A stretch of DNA of 64,000 nt from contig OZ026596.1 of assembly GCA_964020085.1 (NCBI GenBank), positions 8,139,239 to 8,203,238 of the forward strand, in the 5' to 3' direction. The stretch is from Micromussa lordhowensis (lineage: Eukaryota; Cnidaria; Anthozoa; Scleractinia; Lobophylliidae). Below the pieces are notes generated by a model. It worked only from the letters and a program-made list of their open reading frames with translations. It was not told the DNA's origin and ran no database searches. Below are positions 38,464 to 50,400 of this stretch, one piece after another. The position numbers and the translations under genes are program-made. Numbering within the stretch: position 1 is the first letter of the stretch; each line of letters opens with the position of its first letter.

Positions 38464-41400
38464 TCATCTTCTTCTTCTTTTGGATCCTGTGCTTTTTGGT
38501 TCTGGCGTGGAAGATGATGAAGTGCCAGTCTCTGTTTCTCTTCTCCTTTTACTTTGCCCATCTGAGCTGGTTGTGTTCTGTGATGCATTTGACATTTGAT
38601 CTGCAAATAATTTGTGTCTGCAGCTGGAGTAAAGGACAGTGAAGTGTTCTACAAAAGTTGAAAAGGTGTAACAGAAGGAGAAACCATGAATACTTGTATT
38701 TATAATTCTTCCTTTCAATGCCCTGGAACACCATGAACTTTGATCAGCCTGTAGTAAACTACCATAACCCGAAGTACCATTTGGTATTGTTAGGTACACT
38801 TTTCCCAAAACAGCTGCATGCCCTTAGTCTCCTTCGCAGCCGTTATTAGGGTCTTCACACAACGGGAGAAGCATTGCGTGACGACCCTAATAACGGCTGC
38901 AAAGGAGACTAGCATGCCCTGGGTTTAATAACATTACCTTGATCCAGAACTCATGTACAATCTGATCGATGGTATCAAAGGACAAGCTAGGGTTAAAAAA
39001 AGATGCTATAATTTTAAATAAAAGGATACTCCTCAAGGTCAAGTTCTTGTCGTAGCACTCCTGTTAGAAGTACTTCGGCACTAACCACAGGGATGCCAGC
39101 TTCCAGTGGCTTCTTACAGACACTTTTGTCCTCTTCACAGGAGATAACAAAAATTCTGTCATCTTTACTTCTTGGTACACTGGATAAAAACTGCCAAAAA
39201 AAAATGAATAAACAATGATCATAACTCTACACTGAAAATCAAGCAGTTGCTTAACCTTAAATTGAAAACTTTGTCAGTCAAAATAAAAAAGTAATATAAT
39301 TGGCAAAATTTTAACAATTAATGTCATTGTTCCTTAACAAAACCCACCAACTGCGGCGGAATGTTTATTTAACGTGCGGGCTACTAAATAAAGACAAAGA
39401 ACAACTCAAGTTGGCGAAAAAGGGGGAGCACTGCCTTGCGTTAGGTTAGCCTGTGCGACTTCCGGCTATTGCTTGACAAACGAACCTCACTTATCTCCCC
39501 AACACTACGAGCTGAATGCAAAACAGCACGTGCTGGATCGGACAAGAGTATCGGTTAGCAGGCAATATTCAAAGGCAACGAGGTCAACGAGCTTTATTAT
39601 TATTGTGAAGGAGAGGGTTTTTCATAGAGTATGAAAAATGAATTTAAATTGAATACTTTTAACTTGATATGCAATGTGATAGTGGGTGAATTTCAGTGTA
39701 AAGCATGGTTTGTTACATGTACTCAACAGTAGATCAGAGAAGATTATTTTCTTCAGTTGCTACAATGTTAACGTTTCGTCATCCATGATTGAGTAAAGAG
39801 ACATGTCTTTATTATCAGTTGAATGTATTTTTAGAGCTACATAATAAATTAGTCTTTTTCTGCATACCTCTCCTTTAGCACTTTGAATTATATCTGAAAC
39901 AGAACAAAAAATAGTGCTCGCTTACAAATTAAAATTATTAAAAGCTGTAAACTTGACGGTGTACTTTATTTACTTTAAATAATCACCACTGACAGTCCCT
40001 TCTCGTGACCAGTACAAGTTTGGGAGAACACGACTCAGTCTTCCCCTGGGGGTAAGGGTGGGGTGGGAGATGACTGACATTTCAGGCTAGTGATTTAAAA
40101 GTCTATTTAACAAATTGACGTCAGTTTTTCATGCGTCTGTCCTGTTATTGAATGTGAATTTCATCATAACGGAAGACTACTTTGACAATGTTATGATGAA
40201 ATTCACAATCAATAACAGGACAGGCGCATGAAAAACGGATGTAGATAATCTCGTAGAAGACTTGCCTAAGCCCTTGCCCATTGGGCAAGTAAGACTGAAA
40301 AGTTACTTGCCAGGCAGGAAAATCTACTTGTCCGGGACAACCGGAAGGCACTTTTTTCTAGCCCTAACTGCGTACTTCATTTTTCCATACCTTTCATTTG
40401 TGAAGGTTCTGGTTTAACTTTCTTTGTTACATGAATCTTATAACCCTCTAGCAGACCTTTTGTAAGAGCTACATCATGGGATCTGAAAGAAAGCAACGAA
40501 ACCAATGTAACAATGAGAACTGTTACCATGTATATCAGTTTTTATAGTTAGTGAGAAAAAATGTTCGTTTATGATTTATTTGGATACTACAACATAATTA
40601 ACTATAATTATATTTCAATTACCGTAATGATTCGATTTAGCACCTTCCTTCCAATAAGCGCCCTCTTTCGAATGTGTTTTTATTAATAAGCGCCCCTATT
40701 TCAATAAGCGCCCCCATTCTTATAAGCACCCCTATTCTAATATTATAATATTGCAGGGCCGTCAGAGTACATATCAATGGAGGTTCATGCCGTATTAAAG
40801 TTTCGTTTTGAACATTCGGTTGTTTCTCAAAAACGAAATAAGCGCCCTCCCTGAGTTACCAGTACATACAATGTTCACCAATGTTTACAACATTAGCTAC
40901 AAAGTTAATCAAAAATATAAATGCTCACTAACCTTTGAAGAGTAAACTTATATTGCTTCTCTGCATCTTTATCTTTGACAAAGAATGGTGAGGGATCTAT
41001 TAACAAAATAATAGAGAAAGCATGTTTAGAGAGTTTATAGCCCCCACAGCAAAAATGTTGGAGAACCAGAAAGCCAGGGATAGGTAAGAAAGTGTTGGAA
41101 GTAATCAACTGCTTGCTGAAAAGAGTTGCTGTAAGTTACTGATGACTGTAGATGTAATGCTTACCAACAAAACTCTTTGCCTTTTTGCAAGCATCCAGCC
41201 AGGAAGGCAAAACAATAACTTGCCCACTAGCTAGGCCACATAAGAATTTGACAGTACGTCGCACCTACAAAAGGAATTTAAAACGATCCATCACTTGCAC
41301 ATACCTATAATTTTATAATAATATTGCAATTGACACAACAATGCAGCAATATTCATAGACATGGATGACAAAAAGACTGGGGGAATGGATTCTTGCATGG

Positions 41401-44400
41401 CAAGAAAGTTGTGTCTGATATTCCATGGCTAGTAAATTGTATAGTTGGGCCAGTACTGGATTTATCTGACCTTTGCTTACCAACCAGCTAGAGAACCTTT
41501 TCGAGAAAAGGTTTGCGGAAATTTAAATTACAAAAGTATTGTAAGAGATAACGTTGTTACATTAATTTAATTTCAAATTAATTAATTTGTGGTTACCATT
41601 ATAGAAGCTGCAGATTATACTTTTGCATCCAGCTAGTGCTTTGACCTCCATTCTTTTATTTTACCATAATTTTAACAACCCCTAGACAACACTGTAGGAC
41701 TGTACTGACTCTTTCCCTCCACCTCTTAGCTCCCCCAACTCCAATTCTCTTCCCAAGAGTAAGAAGAGGAAAACAATGATTAATGGTACATTTTATTTTG
41801 AGATAGCAGTTTGTTCTAAGAGTGCTCTTTGTACTACCCTTACTTTAATTATTTTTTTTATTTTGGTTCGTTGCTTTTAAGAAAACTCTTTCTAAACTTT
41901 CAGACGTGCTACCTGATATTACAACCCACTTTCTAATAAGTAAAAACGTTCCTCTATAGGCCTATTTGTTTATTAAGAAAATTATTCAAAGATATGATTA
42001 ACTTGTGTGTATAATTGCGATGATCAATCAAATCTTCGTATCATTCTCTGCAGTTCAAATATATGAAATTTCATATATTCACTTGAATACTTCACCTTCT
42101 ACAGGCATATTTACGAACTCACAAAGTGGCCAGCTCCCAGATGGCTTGATAGCTCAGTTGGTAGAGCACTGCACCGGTATCGCAGAGGTCATGGATTCGA
42201 ATCCCTTTCAGGCCTGAATTTTTTTCAGGCTTTAATTTCACAACACTTAAATTCGCACTGCTTAAGTTGTGCATATAACTGCAATGATCAATCATACCTT
42301 TGTATCATTCTCCGGAGTTCAAATATATGAAATTTCATATATTCACTTTTTAACAAATAAAGAAGCCTCGACTGTGCTCTGTTCTGTTGTAAAGGACGCA
42401 GGAAGCGGTAGAGCACGAAAGAAGTGTAGGGGAAAACACGAGACGTAGTCGAGTGTTTTTCCCTACTTCTTGAGTGCTCTACCGCTTCCTAAGTGCTTTA
42501 CAACAGAACAGAGCACAGTCGAGGCTTCTTTTATTGTTTTATGATAAAGAATCCAACAAATTCTCCACGCATTCGGCTGAATTTTCAAGCCAAACTTTAT
42601 TTTTCCAAACGGGGAAAAGTGGCGTCAGCCGTTCTCTATTCTCTGATAAAGCACGCTAAAATAAGCCAATCACAGTCCTTGGTAGAACTGTTCAGAAATT
42701 TTGATTGGCTAACGAGACGACAGCTGTCAATCACAAACTGAACGTCTGCTAAGCTTTCAGTATCGAGTTGGTATCTAGGAGAAGAACGATGCCTTTTAAG
42801 TTCGTTTTTTAGTTTAATCCTTAAATAAGGATCTAAAGGTTTCTACTACAAAGGAATCTGGCCGCATTGTGGCTCATAAAAACGTGCATCGTTTCAAATG
42901 GAAATGAAGAAACAAGGAGCTCAAAACTAGCAAATGCTGAGTTGTATTTGAAAGGAGCTGCCAAGGAGCGCAGTACAGTTGTTTACGGCTTGCAGCCGCT
43001 CGCAGCAAGATTGCACGAACTGGGGTCAAAGTTGGAAAGACTAGACTGCTTTCACTGGTTCTACTCTGAGTAAAGGAGAATATCAGAGCCACTGATCACT
43101 CGTCGAGTGAGCGATGATACGAAATTGTTGAGGTTCACTTCGCCGAGATGACCGGAGATCGCCAGTTAGCAAACGAGCGTTACTACACTGCATGTAAGTG
43201 TTGTTTGAACATTTTTACAAAAATAAAGCTTCTCGTCATAAACAGACAGCTCAGTTGGTGTTTTCTGTTGTTGTTGTACTTCTTAAGTTTAATTTCTGCC
43301 TTCGTAATGTCTTTAATCGAAGCATTCGCTAGATTGTTTATTTCGTTGCGTGTTTTGTCGGAATCTAGCAAAGCTTGTTATTTTAGTACAGTTTTAGCAC
43401 TTCTGTTGTTAACAATGGTCTAAATGCAGCTATATTTACTGCAGACAAATAGCTCGTTTCCACTGCATTTGTCTGAGCCACAAGGCATGTTTAATTTGGG
43501 TCAAACTTGTCAAAATTCCGAAGCAAAAATTTTAAGAAGCCAGCTTACTGTCATCAACCCGTGCTCTGTTCTCTGATAAAGCACGCTGTTTCAGCCAATC
43601 GGAGCGCGCGTCATATGGAAACTTATTATAATATAACATGTAGATAGGACCCTGCGCGCACTCTGATTGGTCATCCGGACATTTGAGAACACTCGAGTTC
43701 TCAAATGTCCGTCGTGTTTTATCACAGTGTAATACACAGCTTTCGCTTAGGCTTCTTTATTTGTTAAGTATAAGAAAATTATTCTTAAAATGGTCTCAAA
43801 AATAAATAAACCCATGATTTTTAAATATAGCTTTCACAGTAAAGTAATCTGACCGAAAATGACAAAGTGATAACCCACCTTATCCGTAACCAGATGTGTG
43901 CAGTTGTGAATGTTATCCACCAGTTGACCTCCAAGATTAGTCACCACCTACAAGAGTGTTTATCTTTGATAAGCATGGGAAGAACAATGTTAAATTTCAC
44001 ACACTTTGTAAGAGAGATGCCGATGGCCCAATGCATATGGTTAGAACGTGTATGCTGGACTATGGATCAAGCAGTCTGGGTCTGGCCAAGGTCATTGTGC
44101 TGTGTTCTTGGGCAAGACAGCTTACTCTTGCAGTACCTCTCTCTGCCCAAGCGTATAAATGGGGGGTAACCCTGCCATGAACTAGTTTTCCCATTTGCAT
44201 CATATCCAAGGGATAGTAGTAAATATTTCAAGTCACTTTATGCCACTAGAATCTAGAGTTTAGTGCCAGCCGGCCTACTTGACATGGTAAACTTGGCTGA
44301 GAGAAACTAAGATGTATCCAAATCGTCGTAGTTAATTTCTTGTGCCAGTAGGAGTTGCTAGTCTATTGTCAGTTAACTAGTATACAATATTCACTAGAAT

Positions 44401-47400
44401 GCCCCATTAAATTACCAGTTAACAGCTAAGTGGAGAAAGGTACTGTTAGAGCAACATGTTCCACCCAAGAATGTAACATGAGCAACTCAAGTCAGGTCAC
44501 AACAGATCTCTAAATCCACCACTGACCAATTTATAAATCTTGCAATCTCCCATGTAAATTTCAGGAATTTTCTTACCTTCTCACCCTGCTTATCAACTAG
44601 CCCAGTAAACATGATTCTAGGCTTGCTTTCACCAGGTAACTTTCCTCGATTTAAAGATGTACTGCGAACTACAGCAGGCTCCTTTCCACGCCTGTTCTTT
44701 TTTACTGGAGTTTCCTCAACCTCCTGGCAAGACAAGAATGACAATGCAAAGTTTTTTGACAAGTTCCCATGGCATCAGATCCACAGACACAAGTAAACAG
44801 ATAAGCTGTAGACACAGACAGACAGATCACAGACAGAAAGAAGCACAGTGTAGCATCTTTTGTAAGTTGATTTACCGCTGATTCTGAGTCCTCCACTACC
44901 TCTTTTCTTTGCCTGCCTCTTCGACTTCCTTTGCTACTTCCAGCAGTTGAACTTTCTTCTGAATCTCCAATGGTCTCACTAAATTCTGTACTTTCTGACA
45001 ATGTGACAGCCTACAAAATAATCAAAAGGAAATCATGCCTCTATAATATAGCGTGATATAACATGCATCTTGATCATAATACATTGGGCATCCGTTTGTA
45101 TGGCTTCACTGTACATTAACTACACTGTACAACTAAAACAAACCTTTCTCAAAAACCATGGTAAACAATACATTGGACAAACCTGCAAATAGGTAAGCTA
45201 GTCTAGGCTAACAGCTTAAAACAAATAAACTTATAAGACTTCCACACAACTGTACATTTATTTATCAATTAATAATAATAATATCAGATATGTGATGGAA
45301 GCTAATGTAACAGCAACAAATCTTCATACAATGTCAGAGTTCTGCTCTGTGCTTTCCCTTGCTATTTTTCCTTTGCTCCGTCCTTTTCTTCTTTGAGAGC
45401 TTTCTGATTCTAGCTGAGGTGTTTTTTCTTCTGCCTGAAGAAGTAATATCAAAAACAAATCATTTCGTGATGGCTTCTATTCAATGAGTGTAAGATGAAA
45501 CTTCTAAGCACATCATAATAATGATACAACAAGAGCAGGGTTCGTACTTTTTGAAGTTGTTAAAATGCTGTGACTTTGCATGACCTTTTCAATGACCATT
45601 CCGAGTTTTCCATGACTAAGTTAAGCAGTTGTTCTCACAGTAGTATCAAAACAATCATGTATTCAACATATTTTACAGCATTTTAATGCATAACATGTGT
45701 GCTTGTGTCTACTTCTACTGAAATTAAAGGCTGTTGTTGACTCATCTTTTATGTTTTCAAATTTTTTGTCTTTTTGTCTTATCATTTTCTGAAAGCATAT
45801 TGCTTTACCATGACTTTCCATGACCTTCACTTAAATTCCATGACTTTCCAGGCCTGGAAATTGAAATAATAAATTCCTTGACTTTCCAGGTTTTCCTATA
45901 GGAACCCTAGCTGAAGTGAGACTGGATTAGGAAAGCAGGCAGAAAAGAAAACTGCAACATGGCAAGGCAGGCTTTGGAGTAATACCCCAGTATAACCATC
46001 AGAGAGAAGGAAAAGGAGGGTAGCCTAGAAGCAATTGGAGGTACTCCATACAGTATTGTAGATTGGTTAGAAGAAGTCCAGGCCATAACTGGAACAGAGC
46101 CTAAACAGTCCCAAAGAAACATGCTGGATGGTACAGGTGCACACCCTAATCACCCAGTGGTGGAGCGGGTTAATGGTAATGATGATGTAATTTGATACAT
46201 CCCTTATTATATACCGTAGAATTCCGAAAAACTAACAGTCCCCATTATTTTTGGATTTAGCATGCAAAAGGGGTCATTACTTTCGGGTAGCCGTTACTTT
46301 TCGTATGATTAAAAAATGTTTGTACACTGTATGTTTTGGACAAAGTGAATGCGTAACATGAATTTCAAAGTTCAGTTTATGCACTGTTACTAAATGTACC
46401 CACATAAACAAAGCAGACTGTATAATGAAAAAGGCCCTAAATGTTGGTACTGTCAGGCGAAAGTATAATGGTCGCATTATATCACAATGTTTCTGATAAC
46501 ACTGTATCATTAATTTGACCCTGCTGCCAGATAAGTACAGCTTATGAATCATTTCAAGATAGATTCAGATAAGTTCGATATATTATTGCTGTATTGCACT
46601 TGAGATCAGAGTTTCTCTCCTAGTGACTTCTTCAAAGGGCTGCAGTACTTTCCAGTGGGCTGTTACTTTCAGGTGGGCCATTACTTTCAGGGGGCCGTTA
46701 CTTTCGGAATTCTACAGTAATTGAAATTCTGTACAACTAAAGACAATCATATATTCACTTGTATTAAGACAATCCAAATGATAAATCATTATTATGCAAT
46801 GTATATGCATGCCTCAAGCTCAGCGACTGAATGCTGTGTTTTCTTTCCTCTTCCCTGCCTTCCTCTACCCTTCACTTTTGAGGATGCAGCTATGACAGGT
46901 GATTCCGGCAGTGGTAACTCTTCATCATTGATGGCAGGAGTCTCTGGAACCTATGGTCAACAAAATGTACTCTAAATACACTGCCAACTTAACATTCCAT
47001 TTAGGTTACAATACACAGTACTTTGTAATGCAGTCCGTAGTACATAAACAAGCTAACACTTCCACCATTTGGGTCAGGGTTGCAAAAGTTCAAAATTTAA
47101 AAAAAAAAAACATTCTTTACAGCTTCTCTGCATATGTACATGTAGCTCAATGGCGTTCATTTTGAAGATTCATTCACAAGCTGAAAAGCTAGAACCAACA
47201 TATACTGCGTAACAAACAATACCACATGACAGCACACTCAACAGCTTTTAGCTCAAATGAAAGGCCAGATAGTTAGGTTTCACCAACAGACCCGAGGGTC
47301 TGATTTACACAAAATGACCCCAAATGTGACCCTGATCTGGAAGTAAATTGTTAAAATTCCATTTCCAATATTAAATTTATTGTCAATTTTATTAAAACTC

Positions 47401-50400
47401 AGCAAAATAATGTTGCTCAGATTCAGCACTTACTGAGTATGGAGAAGAACTCCTACTAGATGCCCCTAACTGATCCTGATCTTGATCAGTGCTTGGGGTA
47501 GGCTGTGCTTTCTTCCCTCTGCCTTTGCCTCTACCTCTACCTCTGACAGGTGTAGCTATTGCGTGTTGTGGCTGAACGTCTTCAGAAATAGCAGATAACT
47601 CTGCATCAACAGATTCTGTTGCCTAAACCAGAAAATTCACAACAAAGCAGACATTACTAGCAAGCTACAGAAAGCACTGAATGAGCACCATTACACATCT
47701 TTAAAGTGCCACTATGATCAAATTCTCGATATCCATTTTTTACATTTTCGGACACAATAGGTCTTTCCTAGATTTCTTGCCAAATTTCAATCTATTACGA
47801 ACGTTAGAACTCACGGTTTTTGGACCTTTATTTTCGAGAATTTACGGCAGCCATTAATTTTCCTTGTTCTAAGTCTTGGCTGAGATTTGGAGAAAATGAC
47901 GTCATATTCTCAAAAATACCACACAGGTTGAAATTATAATAACAATTAGCACAGCAATTCGCATAAAGAATAACAAAAACTTTGGCTCATATATTCGTGC
48001 AATTTTCTACATTAATTGTTATTATACATGTAATTTCAACCCATGTAATTTCAACCCATGTAATTTCATGGAATAAGTGCTTAAATATCGAAAAGCGTCG
48101 TTTTCTAAAAGTGTCTCAACTACTTTTGTCACCCACTGTAGGTAAATGAATTACTAAGAACATTAAACCAAGGTCTACAGTACCTGCTGGCAAGGATCAC
48201 TTATACTTGCTGTTTCCAGTAATAATTCAAAAATATTACTCTACAAAGTAAAACTAATGTTTAGTAACCCCTTTCTTTTAAATTTACATGTGAACAAAAC
48301 AATCAATTTGGAAAGTACATTGTGTCTAGCATTACAAGATATTTTTCGTACCATTGGTTCACTATTTGAGGGTTGGCTTTTCTTCCCTCTTCCCTTCCCT
48401 TTTCCTTTCCCTCTTGTTGACACAGGTTCTACATGTGATTCTGGCTGAGGTTCAACAGAAATACCAGATGCCTCTTCACCTTGATCCTCCATTGTCTATT
48501 ACAGAAAAAACTTAATTTAGATGTATTACCCACACAAATAGTCCAACCATGTTCATGAATTGATAAGAAAAAGTTACTACTACAAAGTCGTCAAAATTGC
48601 AAATTGATGTGACATGTATATGTTGTAGGTCATAATGAAATTCAGGTTAAGATGATTTGAACCTAGTTTGATTCTCAATTCCTTTGTCTTCTAACCTAAT
48701 TATTCATGATTCATGAATAATTAGGGTTAAAAGACAAAGGAATTTCATTTTAACCTGAATTTCATTTTGACCTACAACATATACACTCACTGTACTGAGA
48801 CAGTACCATACCTGTACTGTTTCTTTAGCTGTCACTCCCTTCCTTCCTCTTCCTCGTCCACCTCTGCGCACACTTAGAGGTTCTTTGACCACAACTGTTG
48901 CTGGTTCAGAATCAGTTACCTCTTGTACTCTTGCAGTATCTGAAGGCTTCAAAAGCAGTTTCAAATTACAATTATTGTACCTGTAAGGGTGAGTACTGAC
49001 TGTCAAGAGGTGGCAATATTAAAGAGACTGTACTGATTATTGCTACCATGGCTTGCCCACAACTTGGTTTATAGGAGGGGTTAAATTATCAGTTAGTCTT
49101 CTAAAGGAAATTTAAGGCTTAAGGAGCAAGAAAGCATAAGTAATGAGGTAGCCTAACAAAAACCTTCACTGAATATTAGCATACTGTTTTGAGTGGTGTT
49201 TCTGACACAGAAGTGGTGTCAGCTTGTAGTTGATTTCCCTTCCGTCCCCTTCTCGATTTAGTTACAGGCATCTCCTTGTCTTCCTCCAGTAGAGCACCCG
49301 TCGTTTTGGTTGTTTGCCTTCCCCTTTTTCTTCCTGCTGTGGGAGTTCCCTTTGGAATGTCTTCCTCTTGATCATCAGTCTCATTTGTCACCATCATGAC
49401 TCCTCTTCGTCCCCTCCTGGTTGAGTTTTCACTTGTTGCCTCTCCCTCTGGTTCTTCTGGTTCAATCGTCACACTCATCGCTCCCCTTCTTCCTTTCCTT
49501 GTTGCTATTTTGTTGTTCCTCTTCAATATACCTTCTGATGTATCACTTGCCTCCTCTATCTGCTCTGTTGTAACAACACTGGAACTGGCCACAACAGGTT
49601 CAGTTTGATTCCCAGCTTCTTCAAACTTGTCTGACTAAATTAATGTAAAAAATACATACATCAAGCAATAAAGCATTTTGACACAGACAAAACAGTCAAT
49701 ACAGCTGAAACTGAACTTATAGTAACTCTATCTGGAATTATTTTGGCTAAAATAATTACTATAGAACACACTCACAGGCTAGAGCCTGTCTACATGTACT
49801 ACTGTGGAGATGTGGAGCTGCAAAGCCGAGATAATTTATTTAGATTACAAAGTATATTGTTTGGAGGATTTTTTAAATAAGATAAGGGTTAGGACTTTTA
49901 TATTCAAATTGAATTCACCATTGATCCTTTATATTCAAAGGAAATAGTACATGTAAGTTAAACAAGCTGTGAAGAATTGTCAAAAGAGCTGTAGTTCTGT
50001 AAGTTGCTCTTAACTGATCATTAGGTAATGGGTAGACTCATATTTTACCCATTTAGGCATACATGCATGTATCAGTTATAGCAAACAATAAGTTATCCTC
50101 AAAGCATATCGATTCAATCATGATCAATGCAGAGCACAACAAACAGGTCAGAGCAATAAAGTAGTTGATCACAAGGTAAGACTGTCTGAGTCAGTCACTG
50201 CCCAATTCTGCATACAAGCCAAGTGAGCCACCAGGCTGGTGCTTGAAATGCGGTTTCTGTAGCATGAAGTAATTAGGAAAATTTCTACTCCCCCTGGATG
50301 GGATTCTAGTCCATCACAAGGTTACTCCCAGCATTAAATTCACTGGTACCCATTAGTACACACGGATAGCCTCTTCCAGGAATCCAGTTAGTTGGGGCAC

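Larger units (their letters stand above)
38464..44723 (-). other. MDC1: MDC1 tandem BRCT region (exons 18-25)
   Basis: BRCT1 is spread over 44577-44723 (IMFTGLVD), 43879-43947 (NLGGQLVDNIHNCTHLVTDK) and 41165-41264 (LPSWLDACKKAKSFV). The linker and BRCT2 follow in 40933-40996, 40391-40482, the 26-nt exon 39868-39893 and 39030-39190 (IFVISCEED, AGIPVVSAEVLLTG). In vertebrates this unit reads the phosphorylated H2AX tail. The last exon adds a serine-rich tail and KRRRR, a likely nuclear localisation signal. Confidence 0.93.
44577..49634 (-). other. MDC1: MDC1 array of phase-0 acidic/basic exons
   Basis: Eight consecutive exons (49185-49634, 48812-48946, 48352-48495, 47434-47622, 46813-46950, 45330-45434, 44876-45010, 44577-44723) all start and end in phase 0. 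All but the last are acidic sequence around a basic, glycine-rich block: RRGGRGRGRKG, RGKGKGRGKK, RGRGRGKGRGKK, KGRGRQGRGKK, RRKGRSKGK, SRRGRQRK. The 450-nt exon has several such blocks (RKGRRG, RRGRRG, RKRGRQ, RRGRKG). The basic blocks resemble AT-hook/GAR sequences, which suggests DNA or nucleosome contact. Confidence 0.85.

Noticed and set aside
39014..39016. Stop codon after the BRCT2 exon as the end of MDC1 (read-through at 39029)
   Set aside because: A good GTATCC donor and an in-frame last exon (38464-38623) with a strong acceptor fit better; read-through cannot be excluded without RNA data.
42143..42214. Functional tRNA-Thr gene
   Set aside because: T-stem mismatches, C at position 33 and the repeat context indicate a decayed tRNA-derived repeat.
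43148..43423. 91-codon hydrophobic frame, possible membrane protein
   Set aside because: It lies inside the composite foldback element, with no splice or family evidence.
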